Positions 8,773 to 17,543 are shown, counted from the stretch's first letter. The stretch: DNA of 64,000 nucleotides from Emticicia agri (GCF_004168285.1 NZ_SEWF01000010.1:124001-188000), one strand, 5' to 3'. Numbers and translations: made by a program. Notes: generated from the letters alone by a model not told the origin.

Positions 8773-8783
8773 TATATACTCAC

Positions 8784-9803
8784 TCACTTATTACAAAACT
8801 TATTCCACAACTCTGTGCCTTTGGCTTGTTGCAGGTTTTTGAGTTGTAGTAAATCTTCGCACATTTTTTTGGTGTCTTTTTTCATGGCATAGGCACTGGC
8901 TCTGCCATAATACGCATCAATATTCAGCGGATTTTTATCCAGACTCCACGTATAATTCCTGATAGCTTCGTTGTAGTTTTTCAGCGTAAGGTTATATTTT
9001 CCCTCTGCCAGAAATTCATTCGATTCCTGTATTTTTTCTTCATCTGATTGTTCTGTGGTAGAAGAGGTTCTTTCAGCCTGTTTCTCTGTCCACCCTAAAT
9101 CAAAGCCCATCATTACCTCCACATTTACAGGTTGCCCTTCCCACATGGCAGGTCTCCATTTTCCTTCCGATTTCTTGATAGCAGCAATCAGTTTATTATT
9201 ATAGCGGTCGCTGGTAGTTCTCAGAATCTCAATGCCTTTTACTTCTCCGTTTTTTGTAATAATAAACCGTGTATAGAAATCACCTGTCCTATATTCAGGA
9301 AAATCAAAATTCTCTGAAATATACTGGCTGGCATTCATTTCTGCATCCATAAAGAAAGGTTCCAGGTAATTGGGTTTATAGACATAGATAGTATCGCCGC
9401 CTTTGGTACGGTATTTCTCCGGCATGAAACCTATGTGATACAAATGCGCAGGAGTAAGAATAATTTTCAGCGCATTTGCCGACGAGTCAGCTGTAATTTG
9501 TTGTAAAACCAGTTTAATATCGCTTGCCTGTTCTATCTTATAAAAAGTATCTGTCCCTACAATAAGCGTATCATGTTTAACCCTATAAGGTCTGTCTCCG
9601 GTTCTACCATCATAAACCACCCGTGATGTGCCGTCTTTCTGAAAAATATAGCGCAATTGAATATCTCTGACAGCCTTATCTAAAATCGGGCTTCCGTCTT
9701 TTAAACGAATATCTTCTTTTATCCAGTCTCCTATCACGTTTTGTTTGAAACCTTGCGCAACAGCTACAGAAGAAAAACCAATTAAAATTAACGTTTTAAG
9801 CAT
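8784..9803 (-). CDS. TonB C-terminal-domain protein with TPR repeats, exported
   Basis: A 339-residue protein with a short signal peptide (MLKTLILIGFSSVAVAQ). Residues about 160-240 match a TonB C-terminal fold: FPEYRTGDFYTRFIITKNGEVKGIEIL, then KWRPAMWEGQPVNVEV. Residues about 260-325 form TPR-like helices with YNEAIRNYTWSLDKNPLNIDAYYGRA. There is no proline-rich spacer or cytoplasmic-membrane anchor, so it is not a classical energy transducer. Proteins of this design are common in Bacteroidota with no known function; a periplasmic protein-binding role is inferred. Single gene, convergent with the desaturase gene. Confidence 0.7.
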   Translation of the reverse strand: MLKTLILIGFSSVAVAQGFKQNVIGDWIKEDIRLKDGSPILDKAVRDIQLRYIFQKDGTSRVVYDGRTGDRPYRVKHDTLIVGTDTFYKIEQASDIKLVLQQITADSSANALKIILTPAHLYHIGFMPEKYRTKGGDTIYVYKPNYLEPFFMDAEMNASQYISENFDFPEYRTGDFYTRFIITKNGEVKGIEILRTTSDRYNNKLIAAIKKSEGKWRPAMWEGQPVNVEVMMGFDLGWTEKQAERTSSTTEQSDEEKIQESNEFLAEGKYNLTLKNYNEAIRNYTWSLDKNPLNIDAYYGRASAYAMKKDTKKMCEDLLQLKNLQQAKGTELWNKFCNK

Positions 9804-9891
9804 ACAGAATAAATATTTGTAAACGAAATTAATAAAAACAGCAAAAACTCATCAAAAGTCAAGCAGGTTTTTTCTTTAAATTATAAATCCT

Positions 9892-10635
9892 TTATTGTGT
9901 AACCAGTTTATCATAAATAGGTTTTAGTTGTGAGTCTCCAAAACCATAAACACCCTCTTGTTGGCTGAATTTACTAAAAACCTTGTAGAAATCAGTTTCT
10001 CCTTTTTGCAGAATAGCTGTCAATACACGTTCCGGTCTGCTTAGTTCTCCGTGTGCTGCAAAACGCTCAATATGCGCCTGACAGGCTACTTTTAAATACG
10101 GAAAGCAAGCCGATTTTCTTTCAGCTAATTGCGACAAAGTAAGTAAATCCTGATTCTTGTAGGCTTGCCATAATTCTCTTGCCAACTGAAAATCTTCTTC
10201 TTCAAAGCGAACCTTATTGGAGAAACTGATTTTTAAATCTTCTCCATCGGCTCGTCCGAATTCTTTCCAGATGTCTGCCTCTGCCAGAAAGGTCGGATAA
10301 ACCATAAATACTTCTTTATCAATCGCTAAACTATCAATCAACGACAATACAAACCATGTATTAGCCTGACAAAACAAATCATATCCAAACCAGAGATGGA
10401 AGGTTGAGTTATTGGGTGCATTGAGGATTTTATTAAACTCAACTACTGAATACGATTCATATTCTTCTAAACTAACCTCTAAACTTTGGGCTCTGTTTTG
10501 CCAGAATTCGGTCAGCGTATCTCCTGATAGATTGCCATCAATCAGGGCTTCTCTGCATACTACTACTTCTCCTGCTATGCCCGCTTCGTGGAATGAATAG
10601 GCTAATGAATCGCCGTTTAAAATGTTATAAGTCAT
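9892..10635 (-). CDS. DUF1835-domain protein
   Basis: A 247-residue cytoplasmic protein. Its N-terminus (LNGDSLAYSFHEAGIAGEVVVCREAL) and the HLWFGYDLFCQAN block match the DUF1835 family as I remember it. The function of the family is not established. There is no signal peptide or membrane segment. It follows the GNAT gene on the same strand after 63 bases and may be in one unit with it. Confidence 0.65.
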   Translation of the reverse strand: MTYNILNGDSLAYSFHEAGIAGEVVVCREALIDGNLSGDTLTEFWQNRAQSLEVSLEEYESYSVVEFNKILNAPNNSTFHLWFGYDLFCQANTWFVLSLIDSLAIDKEVFMVYPTFLAEADIWKEFGRADGEDLKISFSNKVRFEEEDFQLARELWQAYKNQDLLTLSQLAERKSACFPYLKVACQAHIERFAAHGELSRPERVLTAILQKGETDFYKVFSKFSQQEGVYGFGDSQLKPIYDKLVTQ

Positions 10636-10671
10636 GGTAAAAGAATTTAGTGAATGAGCGATTGAATGAAT

Positions 10672-10689
10672 GAGCGGCCGCTGCTGCGG
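10672..10689. repeat. Short GC-rich palindromic patch
   Basis: GAGCGGCCGCTGCTGCGG lies in the gap between the GNAT and DUF1835 genes. It contains the palindrome GCGGCCGC and a CCGC/GCGG hairpin, and begins with the same GAGCGG as the GC-rich modules in the repeats at 37902-38092 and 61524-61624. It may be a fragment of such a repeat. Confidence 0.35.
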
Positions 10690-10698
10690 TGATTAATA

Positions 10699-11457
10699 TT
10701 AGTTGCTTTCTTGTCTTTTCACTTCCCCTAACAACATACACCCCGATACCCGTAGCCCGCCTTTCAATAAAGTAGCTTTGGAGGCTTTGTTATTAATATT
10801 ACAACGAGCCGCCGGTATTCTTCCTGCTAAATAACATACCTTTTTTAATTCCTGTATCAGATATGCCCCTAAACCCTTGTTTCTGTGGCCCTCGGCTACT
10901 TCCATATACAAATCTGCAAAAGGTTTGTTATAATGCAATAAAAAATCTCCCGAACCTATCACCTCTCCGCCTTTCTCCAACACAAAGCCACTGCCATCTT
11001 CTACCTTTTTGCCAAATGTGCTTTCATACTCTTCTTTCGACCGAAAAACAACATCTGGTACTGATAATCGGGTAACTCTATCATCTTCAAATAAAATAGC
11101 TTCTGCCCTGATATTCGTACCAAATTCATACAGCATCGTTGTGAGCAATAAAGCATTGCTTTGCGGCTCAATGTATTTTGCTTCAGATACGTGTGCCAGT
11201 ACAGCAAAAATACGGGTAGCCAGATGCTGATACAGAGGTAACAGGTAAAACTCAAAAATAGTATCTCTGTCTGCAATCTCCTGCCCTTTTACAGCGCCAT
11301 AACCAATGATTATCTCGTCGGCATAGAGAAGATAGGAATCTGACCAGCCACGTTGGTGACAGGCATTGTATCTGATTTGTCGGTTCATTTCCTGCAGATA
11401 CAAATCCCGGTAGGGCAGAATATCCTGTAAGCTAACTTTGGCGGCTTTGAAGTTCAT
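10699..11457 (-). CDS. GNAT-family N-acetyltransferase
   Basis: A 252-residue protein if started at the ATG at 11457; a GTG 21 bases further upstream is less likely. The C-terminal half carries the acetyl-CoA binding motif A (EVAEGHRNKGLGAYLIQEL) and a preceding ADLYMEV strand. The N-terminal half (about residues 1-120) is also GNAT-like in pattern, so it may be a tandem or degenerate double-GNAT protein. The substrate is unknown. It is followed by the DUF1835 gene on the same strand. Confidence 0.72.
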   Translation of the reverse strand: MNFKAAKVSLQDILPYRDLYLQEMNRQIRYNACHQRGWSDSYLLYADEIIIGYGAVKGQEIADRDTIFEFYLLPLYQHLATRIFAVLAHVSEAKYIEPQSNALLLTTMLYEFGTNIRAEAILFEDDRVTRLSVPDVVFRSKEEYESTFGKKVEDGSGFVLEKGGEVIGSGDFLLHYNKPFADLYMEVAEGHRNKGLGAYLIQELKKVCYLAGRIPAARCNINNKASKATLLKGGLRVSGCMLLGEVKRQESN

Positions 11458-11517
11458 GTGTGAATATTGATAAAACACAATAATTGAATCAAGCCTGTTT
11501 TTATTGTGCCTATATCC

Positions 11518-12015
11518 TTACTTTTTTGTAGAGGTAGTAATGATTTGTACCAATTCGGTTCCAAAATCGGTGAGCCAGACAGTATCCGAATCGGTCATGC
11601 TCGGTTTATTGTGTTCCAATAATCCCTTTGCCCGCAAATCTCTTAGTGTATTTTTTATATTGTTTTGGCATTTGAATTTCCCTGCCTTACTGATAGCCAG
11701 GAGTAATCCGATATGTGAAGAACTCAATTCTGCAAAAATAGCCTTTGCCCAACTTTTATCTATTTCAATGTTTTCTATGATAGCCTGTTTTAATGGGTCG
11801 TGTATGTTAAACTCCACCTCACCTATGCGTGCCTGTCGGGTCTTGGAAGCCAAGGCAAATAATAAATCGGCAAAACGTTTTACTACTTCAATATACAAAA
11901 CCAGTATCAATAATATAATAGCCACAATGGCAAGGGTCTGCATTTTTTCATAGGTAGCATACCCACAAAGTGCCAACAGAATGACTATCAAAAAAGGTTT
12001 CTTGAGTTTTTGCAT
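11518..12015 (-). CDS. Small membrane protein with C-terminal winged-helix-like domain
   Basis: I do not recognise the family. Started at the ATG at 12015 it has 165 residues (a TTG at 12039 is less likely). Two hydrophobic helices lie near the N-terminus (KPFLIVILLALCGYATY and TLAIVAIILLILVLYI), followed by a basic/amphipathic segment. The C-terminal 80 residues look like a winged helix: a helix with SSSHIGLLLAISKA, a helix with NNIKNTLRDLRAKGLL, and a wing ending in WLTDFGTELVQII. It may be a membrane-bound DNA-binding or sensor protein. It is divergent from the AIPR gene, with 143 AT-rich bases between them. Confidence 0.5.
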   Translation of the reverse strand: MQKLKKPFLIVILLALCGYATYEKMQTLAIVAIILLILVLYIEVVKRFADLLFALASKTRQARIGEVEFNIHDPLKQAIIENIEIDKSWAKAIFAELSSSHIGLLLAISKAGKFKCQNNIKNTLRDLRAKGLLEHNKPSMTDSDTVWLTDFGTELVQIITTSTKK

Positions 12016-12158
12016 GGCAGAAATAGTCTGATGTAGCAATTTATTGAAAAAATGTGGGAGTTAATTCAATTATTTCTTAATAAGTACCAAATAATAATTT
12101 TTTTGTTCAAAAGAAAATATGTAATTATTATTGTTGAATAAAATTTATAATATAAAAT

Positions 12159-14093
12159 ATGGACAAAATAATTGAAAGCTTCATAGAAGATTTTAAAACT
12201 GAATTCAATTATGAAAAAATTGATAAATCTAAATTATTTGAACATTATGTTAATTATGTATTAATCTCAAAAATTTATCCTGATAGATCTTCATTAGATA
12301 AAATAAATGTTGGGGGGACAAGAAATCCCGGAATTGATGGATTAGCAATAATGACTAATAATCATTTAGTTACTTCCCAAGAAGAAGTTGATTATTTTAT
12401 ACAAGATGCAGATTTACTAGATGTTGAATTTAATTTTATACAATCTAAAACTTCTGAGTCATTCGATATGGGGGACATAATGACATTTATTGCCTCTGTA
12501 AAAGAATTTTATAAAGATGGTGAATTGCTATTCGAAGATGATTTATTGAATTTAAGAGACTTAAAAAATTATATATATAAAAATAGTATTAAGATGGAGA
12601 AAAGTCCATCGTTAAAACTTTATTATGCAACAACTGGTAAATGGTTAGGAGATATTAACTTAACCACTATAATTAATTCAGGTATTCAAGATTTAAAATC
12701 TTTGGATTTATTTAGCGATGTAAAATTTATACCTGTCGATGGAGATAAATTAAAATCCCTTTATAGAGAAATAAAAAATAAAATTACTAAAGAGATTATA
12801 TTTGAAAAGCATACTATTCTTCCAAAAATGGATAAAGTAACAGAATCGTATCTAGGAATATTACCAGTTACTGAATTAGTAAAAGTTACGAGTGATGATG
12901 ACGGAGAGTTAATAAAAACTATTTTTTACGATAATGTTAGAGATTTTCAAGGTTTTAATAAAGTTAATACTGGAATAAAAACTACAATTGAAAGAAAAAA
13001 TGCAAACGATAAATTTGTATTATTAAATAATGGAATCACAATAGTAGCTAAAACTCTAAATAAAGTTGGTAGTGCTTTTAAAATATCAGAATTCCAAATT
13101 GTAAATGGATGTCAAACATCTCATGTTCTTCATCACATGAAAACCAGTTTAGAACCGAGTATTTTTGTTCCTTTAAAGTTAATAGTAACTACAGATGATG
13201 ACACTATAAACGACATCATTAGAGCAACAAATAGCCAAACTGAAGTAAAAAATGAAGCTTTTGAAATATTGAAGCCATTTCACAAAAAGCTCGAAGAATT
13301 TTATTTAACTTTTGAGAAAGATGTAAACAAAAGGCTTTACTATGAAAGACGTTCGAGACAATATTTTGGAGCTAAAGCAAAAAGTGAAAAAATAATTGGA
13401 CTATCAACTCAAATTGCATCATACATAGCAATGTTTTTAAATGAGCCTCAAAGTACCCAACGGTATTTTGGAGAACTTCTTAATTCATATAGTAATCGCT
13501 TATTTCTTGATAACCATTCTCTTTTCCCTTATTATACTAGTGGTTTAGCAATAAACGTTATAGAAGAACTTTTTAGAGAGAATAAATTAAATTATACTTC
13601 AAAAAAGTTTAAATATCATCTATTATTAATGTTTAGGATACAAGTTGCTGGGGCAAAAGTTCCAATTAATATATCTGGGAACAAAGACAATGAAAAATAC
13701 TGTACTAAGATAATGGAAGCTCTATGGGATAGAGAAAATGCTTTAAAAATCTTTAAATCATTAGAGTTAAAACTTGAATCTGTTTTAGCAGAAACTAAGG
13801 TATTAAATAGACAAGCATACTTAACACGTGCTTTTACAGAAGAATTATTACCTACAATATCAAATGCTAAAAAAGAAGGCAAACTTATATATTATAATTT
13901 TCAAAAAGGATTTGGATTTATCAAAGTGAATAACTCAGAAGATGAAACTTTTGTGCATTATACAGAACTAAGCAAAGTTAAAATAAATGAGATAGTTCCT
14001 GGTCTTGAATTATTATTTGATATTTTTCAATCTCCAAAAGGGGCACAGGCAAAAAATATTGAGAAAAAAGACATTGTAAAAAAATCAATTTGA
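12159..14093 (+). CDS. AIPR-family (abortive infection phage resistance) protein with nuclease-like N-terminus and cold-shock-like C-terminus
   Basis: A 644-residue protein. The AIPR core is at about 285-330: LLNNGITIVA and FQIVNGCQTSHVLHH, then NDIIRATNSQTEVKNEAF. The N-terminus has the layout of a PD-(D/E)XK nuclease of Mrr type: GIDG with Asp60, then EFNFIQSKT with Gln95 and Lys97. The last 70 residues look like a cold-shock OB fold: KGFGFIKV (RNP1) and FVHYTEL (RNP2). AIPR proteins are known from abortive-infection loci; the cold-shock tail suggests RNA or ssDNA sensing, which is inference. The gene is strikingly AT-rich: the 60-base lines at 12181 and 12961 hold 10 and 13 G+C. It sits beside the 3' end of tRNA-His, so recent transfer is likely. 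No partner gene follows it. Confidence 0.8.
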   Translation: MDKIIESFIEDFKTEFNYEKIDKSKLFEHYVNYVLISKIYPDRSSLDKINVGGTRNPGIDGLAIMTNNHLVTSQEEVDYFIQDADLLDVEFNFIQSKTSESFDMGDIMTFIASVKEFYKDGELLFEDDLLNLRDLKNYIYKNSIKMEKSPSLKLYYATTGKWLGDINLTTIINSGIQDLKSLDLFSDVKFIPVDGDKLKSLYREIKNKITKEIIFEKHTILPKMDKVTESYLGILPVTELVKVTSDDDGELIKTIFYDNVRDFQGFNKVNTGIKTTIERKNANDKFVLLNNGITIVAKTLNKVGSAFKISEFQIVNGCQTSHVLHHMKTSLEPSIFVPLKLIVTTDDDTINDIIRATNSQTEVKNEAFEILKPFHKKLEEFYLTFEKDVNKRLYYERRSRQYFGAKAKSEKIIGLSTQIASYIAMFLNEPQSTQRYFGELLNSYSNRLFLDNHSLFPYYTSGLAINVIEELFRENKLNYTSKKFKYHLLLMFRIQVAGAKVPINISGNKDNEKYCTKIMEALWDRENALKIFKSLELKLESVLAETKVLNRQAYLTRAFTEELLPTISNAKKEGKLIYYNFQKGFGFIKVNNSEDETFVHYTELSKVKINEIVPGLELLFDIFQSPKGAQAKNIEKKDIVKKSI

Positions 14094-14133
14094 GATAGTT
14101 TCTAATAATCTAAATCCTCCTCAAAACCAAAAA

Positions 14134-14162
14134 TTCCCCTCAAAACCAAGTTTCAAGGGGAA
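14134..14162 (-). terminator. Terminator of the tRNA-His transcript
   Basis: On the minus strand, 10 bases past the tRNA end, CCCCTTGAAAC pairs with GTTTTGAGGGG (two mismatches) and is followed by AATTTTTGG. Confidence 0.6.
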
Positions 14163-14171
14163 TCATCTAAG

Positions 14172-14246
14172 GGAGGAATATGGGGCTCGAACCCACGACC
14201 TTCGGAACCACAATCCGACGCTCTAACCGACTGAGCTAAGACCTCC
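14172..14246 (-). tRNA. tRNA-His (anticodon GTG)
   Basis: The minus strand folds as a tRNA: D arm GCTCAGTCGGTTAGAGC, anticodon stem TCGGA/TCCGA around loop TTGTGGT (anticodon GTG, histidine), T arm GTGGG-TTCGAGC-CCCAT. It has the extra 5' G(-1) opposite C73, a histidine identity feature, and no encoded CCA. The acceptor stem pairs at positions 1-4 and 7 but shows T-T and C-T mismatches at 5-68 and 6-67. The 3' end faces the AIPR gene. Confidence 0.88.
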
Positions 14247-14336
14247 ATCCTGTTTAAGGACTGCAAATGTAACGGCTTTTTATAAAAAATCAAAAAAAAT
14301 TTGCTCATTTTTGCCCTTACTACTAAATTAGGGATT

Positions 14337-16442
14337 ATGAGCGAGCGAAGAACATCTTTTTTTGATACAAAAATTGAATTCCTGAAGGGGGTTGGTCCAA
14401 CCAAAGCCGAACTTCTCAATAAGGAACTGAATATCTTCACTTACGGCGATTTAATTGAATATTACCCTTTCCGTCACGAAGACCGTACAGAGTTTCATCG
14501 CATCAGTGAACTGAATGAAGCCATGCCCGGTGCCCAAATCAAAGGGCGTTTACGCTCCTGGGAGCGTATGGGTGAAGGCCATAAAGAAAGATTAATTGCT
14601 CAGTTTACCGATGGCACGGGCATTATGGAACTGAGTTGGTTTCAGGGTATTACCTTTCTGGAAAAAACCTTGCGTCTGCAAGGTGATTATATCGTATATG
14701 GCAAACCTACTTCATTTAATGGCAGATGGCAGATAAGCCACCCCGAAATGGATGTACTTACCGCTGAAAACGAACGGGGCGGATATTTTCAACCCGTGTA
14801 TTCGCTGACTGATAAAATCCGTAAACGATACGTAGATAGCAAGCAGATAAGTCGTTGGATGAAAACGCTGCTCGAATCTGCTGTACAGCATATTCATGAA
14901 ACGCTACCAAAACCTCTGGTTCAGAAATTCAGATTGATTTCCAAGCAGGAAGCTATTTACCATATTCATATCCCACTTAATTTTGAAGCACTCAAGCAAG
15001 CTAAAAGACGACTGAAATTTGAAGAGTTATTCTACAACCAGTTTCGACTGATTAAGCAGAAATTAATTACCCGGGAAACTTATGCCGGACAGGTTTTTAC
15101 CAAAACCCAGTTACTGACCGAGTTCTATCAACACCATATACCCTTTGATTTGACAGGGGCGCAGAAAAAGGTAATCCGTGAGATTTTTGAAGATTTGCGT
15201 TCGGGAAAACAAATGAACCGCTTATTGCAGGGTGATGTGGGTAGTGGTAAAACCATCGTAGCCTTTATTACTATGTTGTTGGCTATTGATAATAACGCAC
15301 AGGCGTGTCTCATGGCTCCTACCGAGATTCTATCTGACCAGCACTATACAAACCTTAAACGCTTTGCTGATTTAATAGGTATTAAGATTGCGGAACTGAC
15401 CGGGTCGGTAGGTAAAAAAGCAAGACGGGCTATCTCTCAGGGATTAGAAGATGGAAGTATTCACATTCTGGTGGGTACACATGCCTTGCTCGAAGACTAT
15501 GTACAGTTTAAGAATTTAGGTCTATGTATCATTGATGAGCAGCACCGTTTTGGGGTAGCACAAAGGGCCAAATTATGGGAGAAAAACCAGAATTTCAGAC
15601 CTCATATACTGGTTATGACAGCTACCCCTATCCCCCGTACATTAGCCATGACGCTGTATGGAGATTTAGATGTATCGGTTATTGATGAACTACCCGCAGG
15701 ACGTAAGCCTATCAAGACTATTCACCGATACGATTCTGACCGCTTGCGGGTATTTGAGTTTCTCAGAAGTGAAATCATGAAAGGCAGGCAGGTCTATGTA
15801 GTATATCCGCTGATTGAAGAATCTGAAACCCTTTCTTTCAAAAACCTGATGGATGGGTATGAGAGCATAGCCCGTGCTTTTCCCGAATACGCTTTGAGCA
15901 TTGTACATGGTAAAATGGGCTGGAAAGAGAAAGATTACGAAATGCAGCGTTTCAAAAATAAAGAAACACAGATATTGGTGGCTACTACAGTGATTGAAGT
16001 AGGGGTTGATGTACCCAATGCCTCTGTAATGGTGATAGAAAGTGCCAATCGTTTCGGGCTATCGCAATTGCACCAATTGAGAGGACGGGTTGGGCGAGGT
16101 GCCGAGCAATCGTACTGTATTCTGATGACGGAATATAAAATAGGCAAAGAAACCCGCACACGCATAGAAACCATGGTAAGAACCAACAATGGCTTTGAGA
16201 TTTCGGAGGTTGATTTATCGCTCAGAGGGCCGGGCGATATGGCAGGTACCCAACAAAGCGGCATGTTAGACCTGAAAGTAGCTGACCTGGCCAAAGATGG
16301 TGAAATATTGAAATATGCCCGTGAAGCTGCTATGGAGATTTTAGAAAATGACCCCGATATACAAAGTCCGGAAAATGCGCCTATCAGACACCACATTCAG
16401 AATCTACGGAATAACGAAACCAACTGGAGCAGAATTAGCTAA
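14337..16442 (+). CDS. recG: ATP-dependent DNA helicase RecG
   Basis: A 701-residue RecG. I start it at the ATG at 14337 (MSERRTSFFDTK); the TTG 36 bases upstream is less likely. The wedge/OB region covers about the first 230 residues. Helicase motifs follow: LLQGDVGSGKT (Walker A), IIDEQHRFGV (Walker B, DEQH form), MTATPIPRTLA (motif III) and LHQLRGRVGRG (motif VI). RecG remodels stalled replication forks and Holliday junctions by branch migration. It is divergent from the tRNA-His gene and is followed by a palindromic repeat element at 16504-16664. Confidence 0.96.
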   Translation: MSERRTSFFDTKIEFLKGVGPTKAELLNKELNIFTYGDLIEYYPFRHEDRTEFHRISELNEAMPGAQIKGRLRSWERMGEGHKERLIAQFTDGTGIMELSWFQGITFLEKTLRLQGDYIVYGKPTSFNGRWQISHPEMDVLTAENERGGYFQPVYSLTDKIRKRYVDSKQISRWMKTLLESAVQHIHETLPKPLVQKFRLISKQEAIYHIHIPLNFEALKQAKRRLKFEELFYNQFRLIKQKLITRETYAGQVFTKTQLLTEFYQHHIPFDLTGAQKKVIREIFEDLRSGKQMNRLLQGDVGSGKTIVAFITMLLAIDNNAQACLMAPTEILSDQHYTNLKRFADLIGIKIAELTGSVGKKARRAISQGLEDGSIHILVGTHALLEDYVQFKNLGLCIIDEQHRFGVAQRAKLWEKNQNFRPHILVMTATPIPRTLAMTLYGDLDVSVIDELPAGRKPIKTIHRYDSDRLRVFEFLRSEIMKGRQVYVVYPLIEESETLSFKNLMDGYESIARAFPEYALSIVHGKMGWKEKDYEMQRFKNKETQILVATTVIEVGVDVPNASVMVIESANRFGLSQLHQLRGRVGRGAEQSYCILMTEYKIGKETRTRIETMVRTNNGFEISEVDLSLRGPGDMAGTQQSGMLDLKVADLAKDGEILKYAREAAMEILENDPDIQSPENAPIRHHIQNLRNNETNWSRIS

Positions 16443-16503
16443 ATAAACCCATAATTTAATCTACTTCATGAAATATTTTATAGCTGGTTTTTGTTTCTAA
16501 TTA

Positions 16504-16664
16504 GAGTATGTTTAAACATTGTTATTCTGACCGAAAAGGACAGGTTTTTTAGCTGGACAAGGCGCATTTTGCAGATGTAGCCAGCAGCTACATCGAAAAA
16601 ATGCAACGCGGTACAACTAAAAAAGGTGCCTTTGTAGGTCGAATCATAATTTTTAAACATACTC
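16504..16664. mobile_element. 161-bp palindromic MITE-like element with TTA target duplication
   Basis: Terminal inverted repeats GAGTATGTTTAAA (16504-16516) and TTTAAACATACTC (16652-16664) are perfect over 13 bases, and both ends are flanked by TTA (16501-16503, 16665-16667). The interior is a long imperfect palindrome with GATGTAGC/GCTACATC at 16574-16594 at its centre. It has no coding capacity. A GAG... end and TNA-type three-base duplication are features of the IS1031 group of the IS5 family, so a non-autonomous relative is a reasonable inference. It ends 15 bases before the next gene. Confidence 0.7.
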
Positions 16665-16679
16665 TTAAAACATACCTGA

Positions 16680-17543
16680 ATGCTACAAAAATTTACTATT
16701 AAAGTTTTTATTGGCTACTTGTGTATTTTGCTATTAGCACAGCTTTTTTCAGGCTGTATGTCTTTCAGAATGAACAATCGGGAAATGAAAGAATATTTTG
16801 CAGGGCATACCATTCCGAAAGAACATCGTATTCATGTATTAGACAAAGACATTAATTATACCGAAATTGGTAACGATTCTCTACCCGTTGCTTTTTTTGT
16901 GCATGGTTCGCCGGGTTCGTGGAGTGCCTTTGCAGGTTTTATGAAAGATTCGGTTTTACTACAAAAAGTAAAAATGGTTTCGGTAGATAGAATTGGTTTT
17001 GGGTATTCAGACTTTGGGCATGGCGAAAAATCTTTAGCTAAACAGGTGGCTTATCTGAAACCCATTGTGGTTAAATACAAAGCACAAGGAAAAAAAATAA
17101 TCCTGATAGGGCACTCATTAGGTGGCCCCATTATAGCCAAAATGGCCATAGATTACCCTGAGTTGGTGGATAATCTGATTTTTGTAGCAGGCTCTATCGA
17201 CCCAACTTTAGAGCCTACCCGTTGGTATCGGTATATAATGGATTTTGTGGGTGTCAGGTATATGATTCCTAAAAGTTTCAGGGCCTCAAACGATGAAATA
17301 TTGTATCTGAAAGAAGAATTAGAAGAAATGTTGCCTCAATGGCAATCTATCAGGCAGCCCTGCATTGTGATACAAGGCAATAAAGATGTGCTGGTACACC
17401 CCAAAAATGCAGCATTTGCCAAAAGAATGTTAGTCAATGCCGAAAGTGTAGAAATATGGCTGAAAGACGACATGAACCATTTTGTTCCGTGGTCGAATCC
17501 TGAGTTAATTAATCAGGCCATTTTAAAAAGTATTGCACGATAG
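16680..17543 (+). CDS. Alpha/beta hydrolase, probable lipoprotein
   Basis: A 287-residue protein with an N-terminal hydrophobic stretch ending in LFSGC, a plausible lipobox (Cys at about residue 26). The hydrolase fold shows the oxyanion strand FVHGSPGSW, the nucleophile elbow GHSLGG (Ser146) and the catalytic His in MNHFVPW near the end. The substrate is not predictable. The start lies only 15 bases after the palindromic element at 16504-16664, so the element must sit in its leader or promoter. The SprT-like gene follows after 56 bases and may be co-transcribed. Confidence 0.8.
   Translation: MLQKFTIKVFIGYLCILLLAQLFSGCMSFRMNNREMKEYFAGHTIPKEHRIHVLDKDINYTEIGNDSLPVAFFVHGSPGSWSAFAGFMKDSVLLQKVKMVSVDRIGFGYSDFGHGEKSLAKQVAYLKPIVVKYKAQGKKIILIGHSLGGPIIAKMAIDYPELVDNLIFVAGSIDPTLEPTRWYRYIMDFVGVRYMIPKSFRASNDEILYLKEELEEMLPQWQSIRQPCIVIQGNKDVLVHPKNAAFAKRMLVNAESVEIWLKDDMNHFVPWSNPELINQAILKSIAR

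Noticed and set aside
11500-12160. Second copy of the tRNA-His 3' end as an attachment site for the AIPR island
   Set aside because: Only chance-level short matches such as GTGGGAG were seen. No direct repeat long enough to be an att site was found.
14153-14440. A 95-residue minus-strand frame across the tRNA-His
   Set aside because: It is the translation of the tRNA itself and its flanks and overlaps the recG start; no protein family is recognisable.
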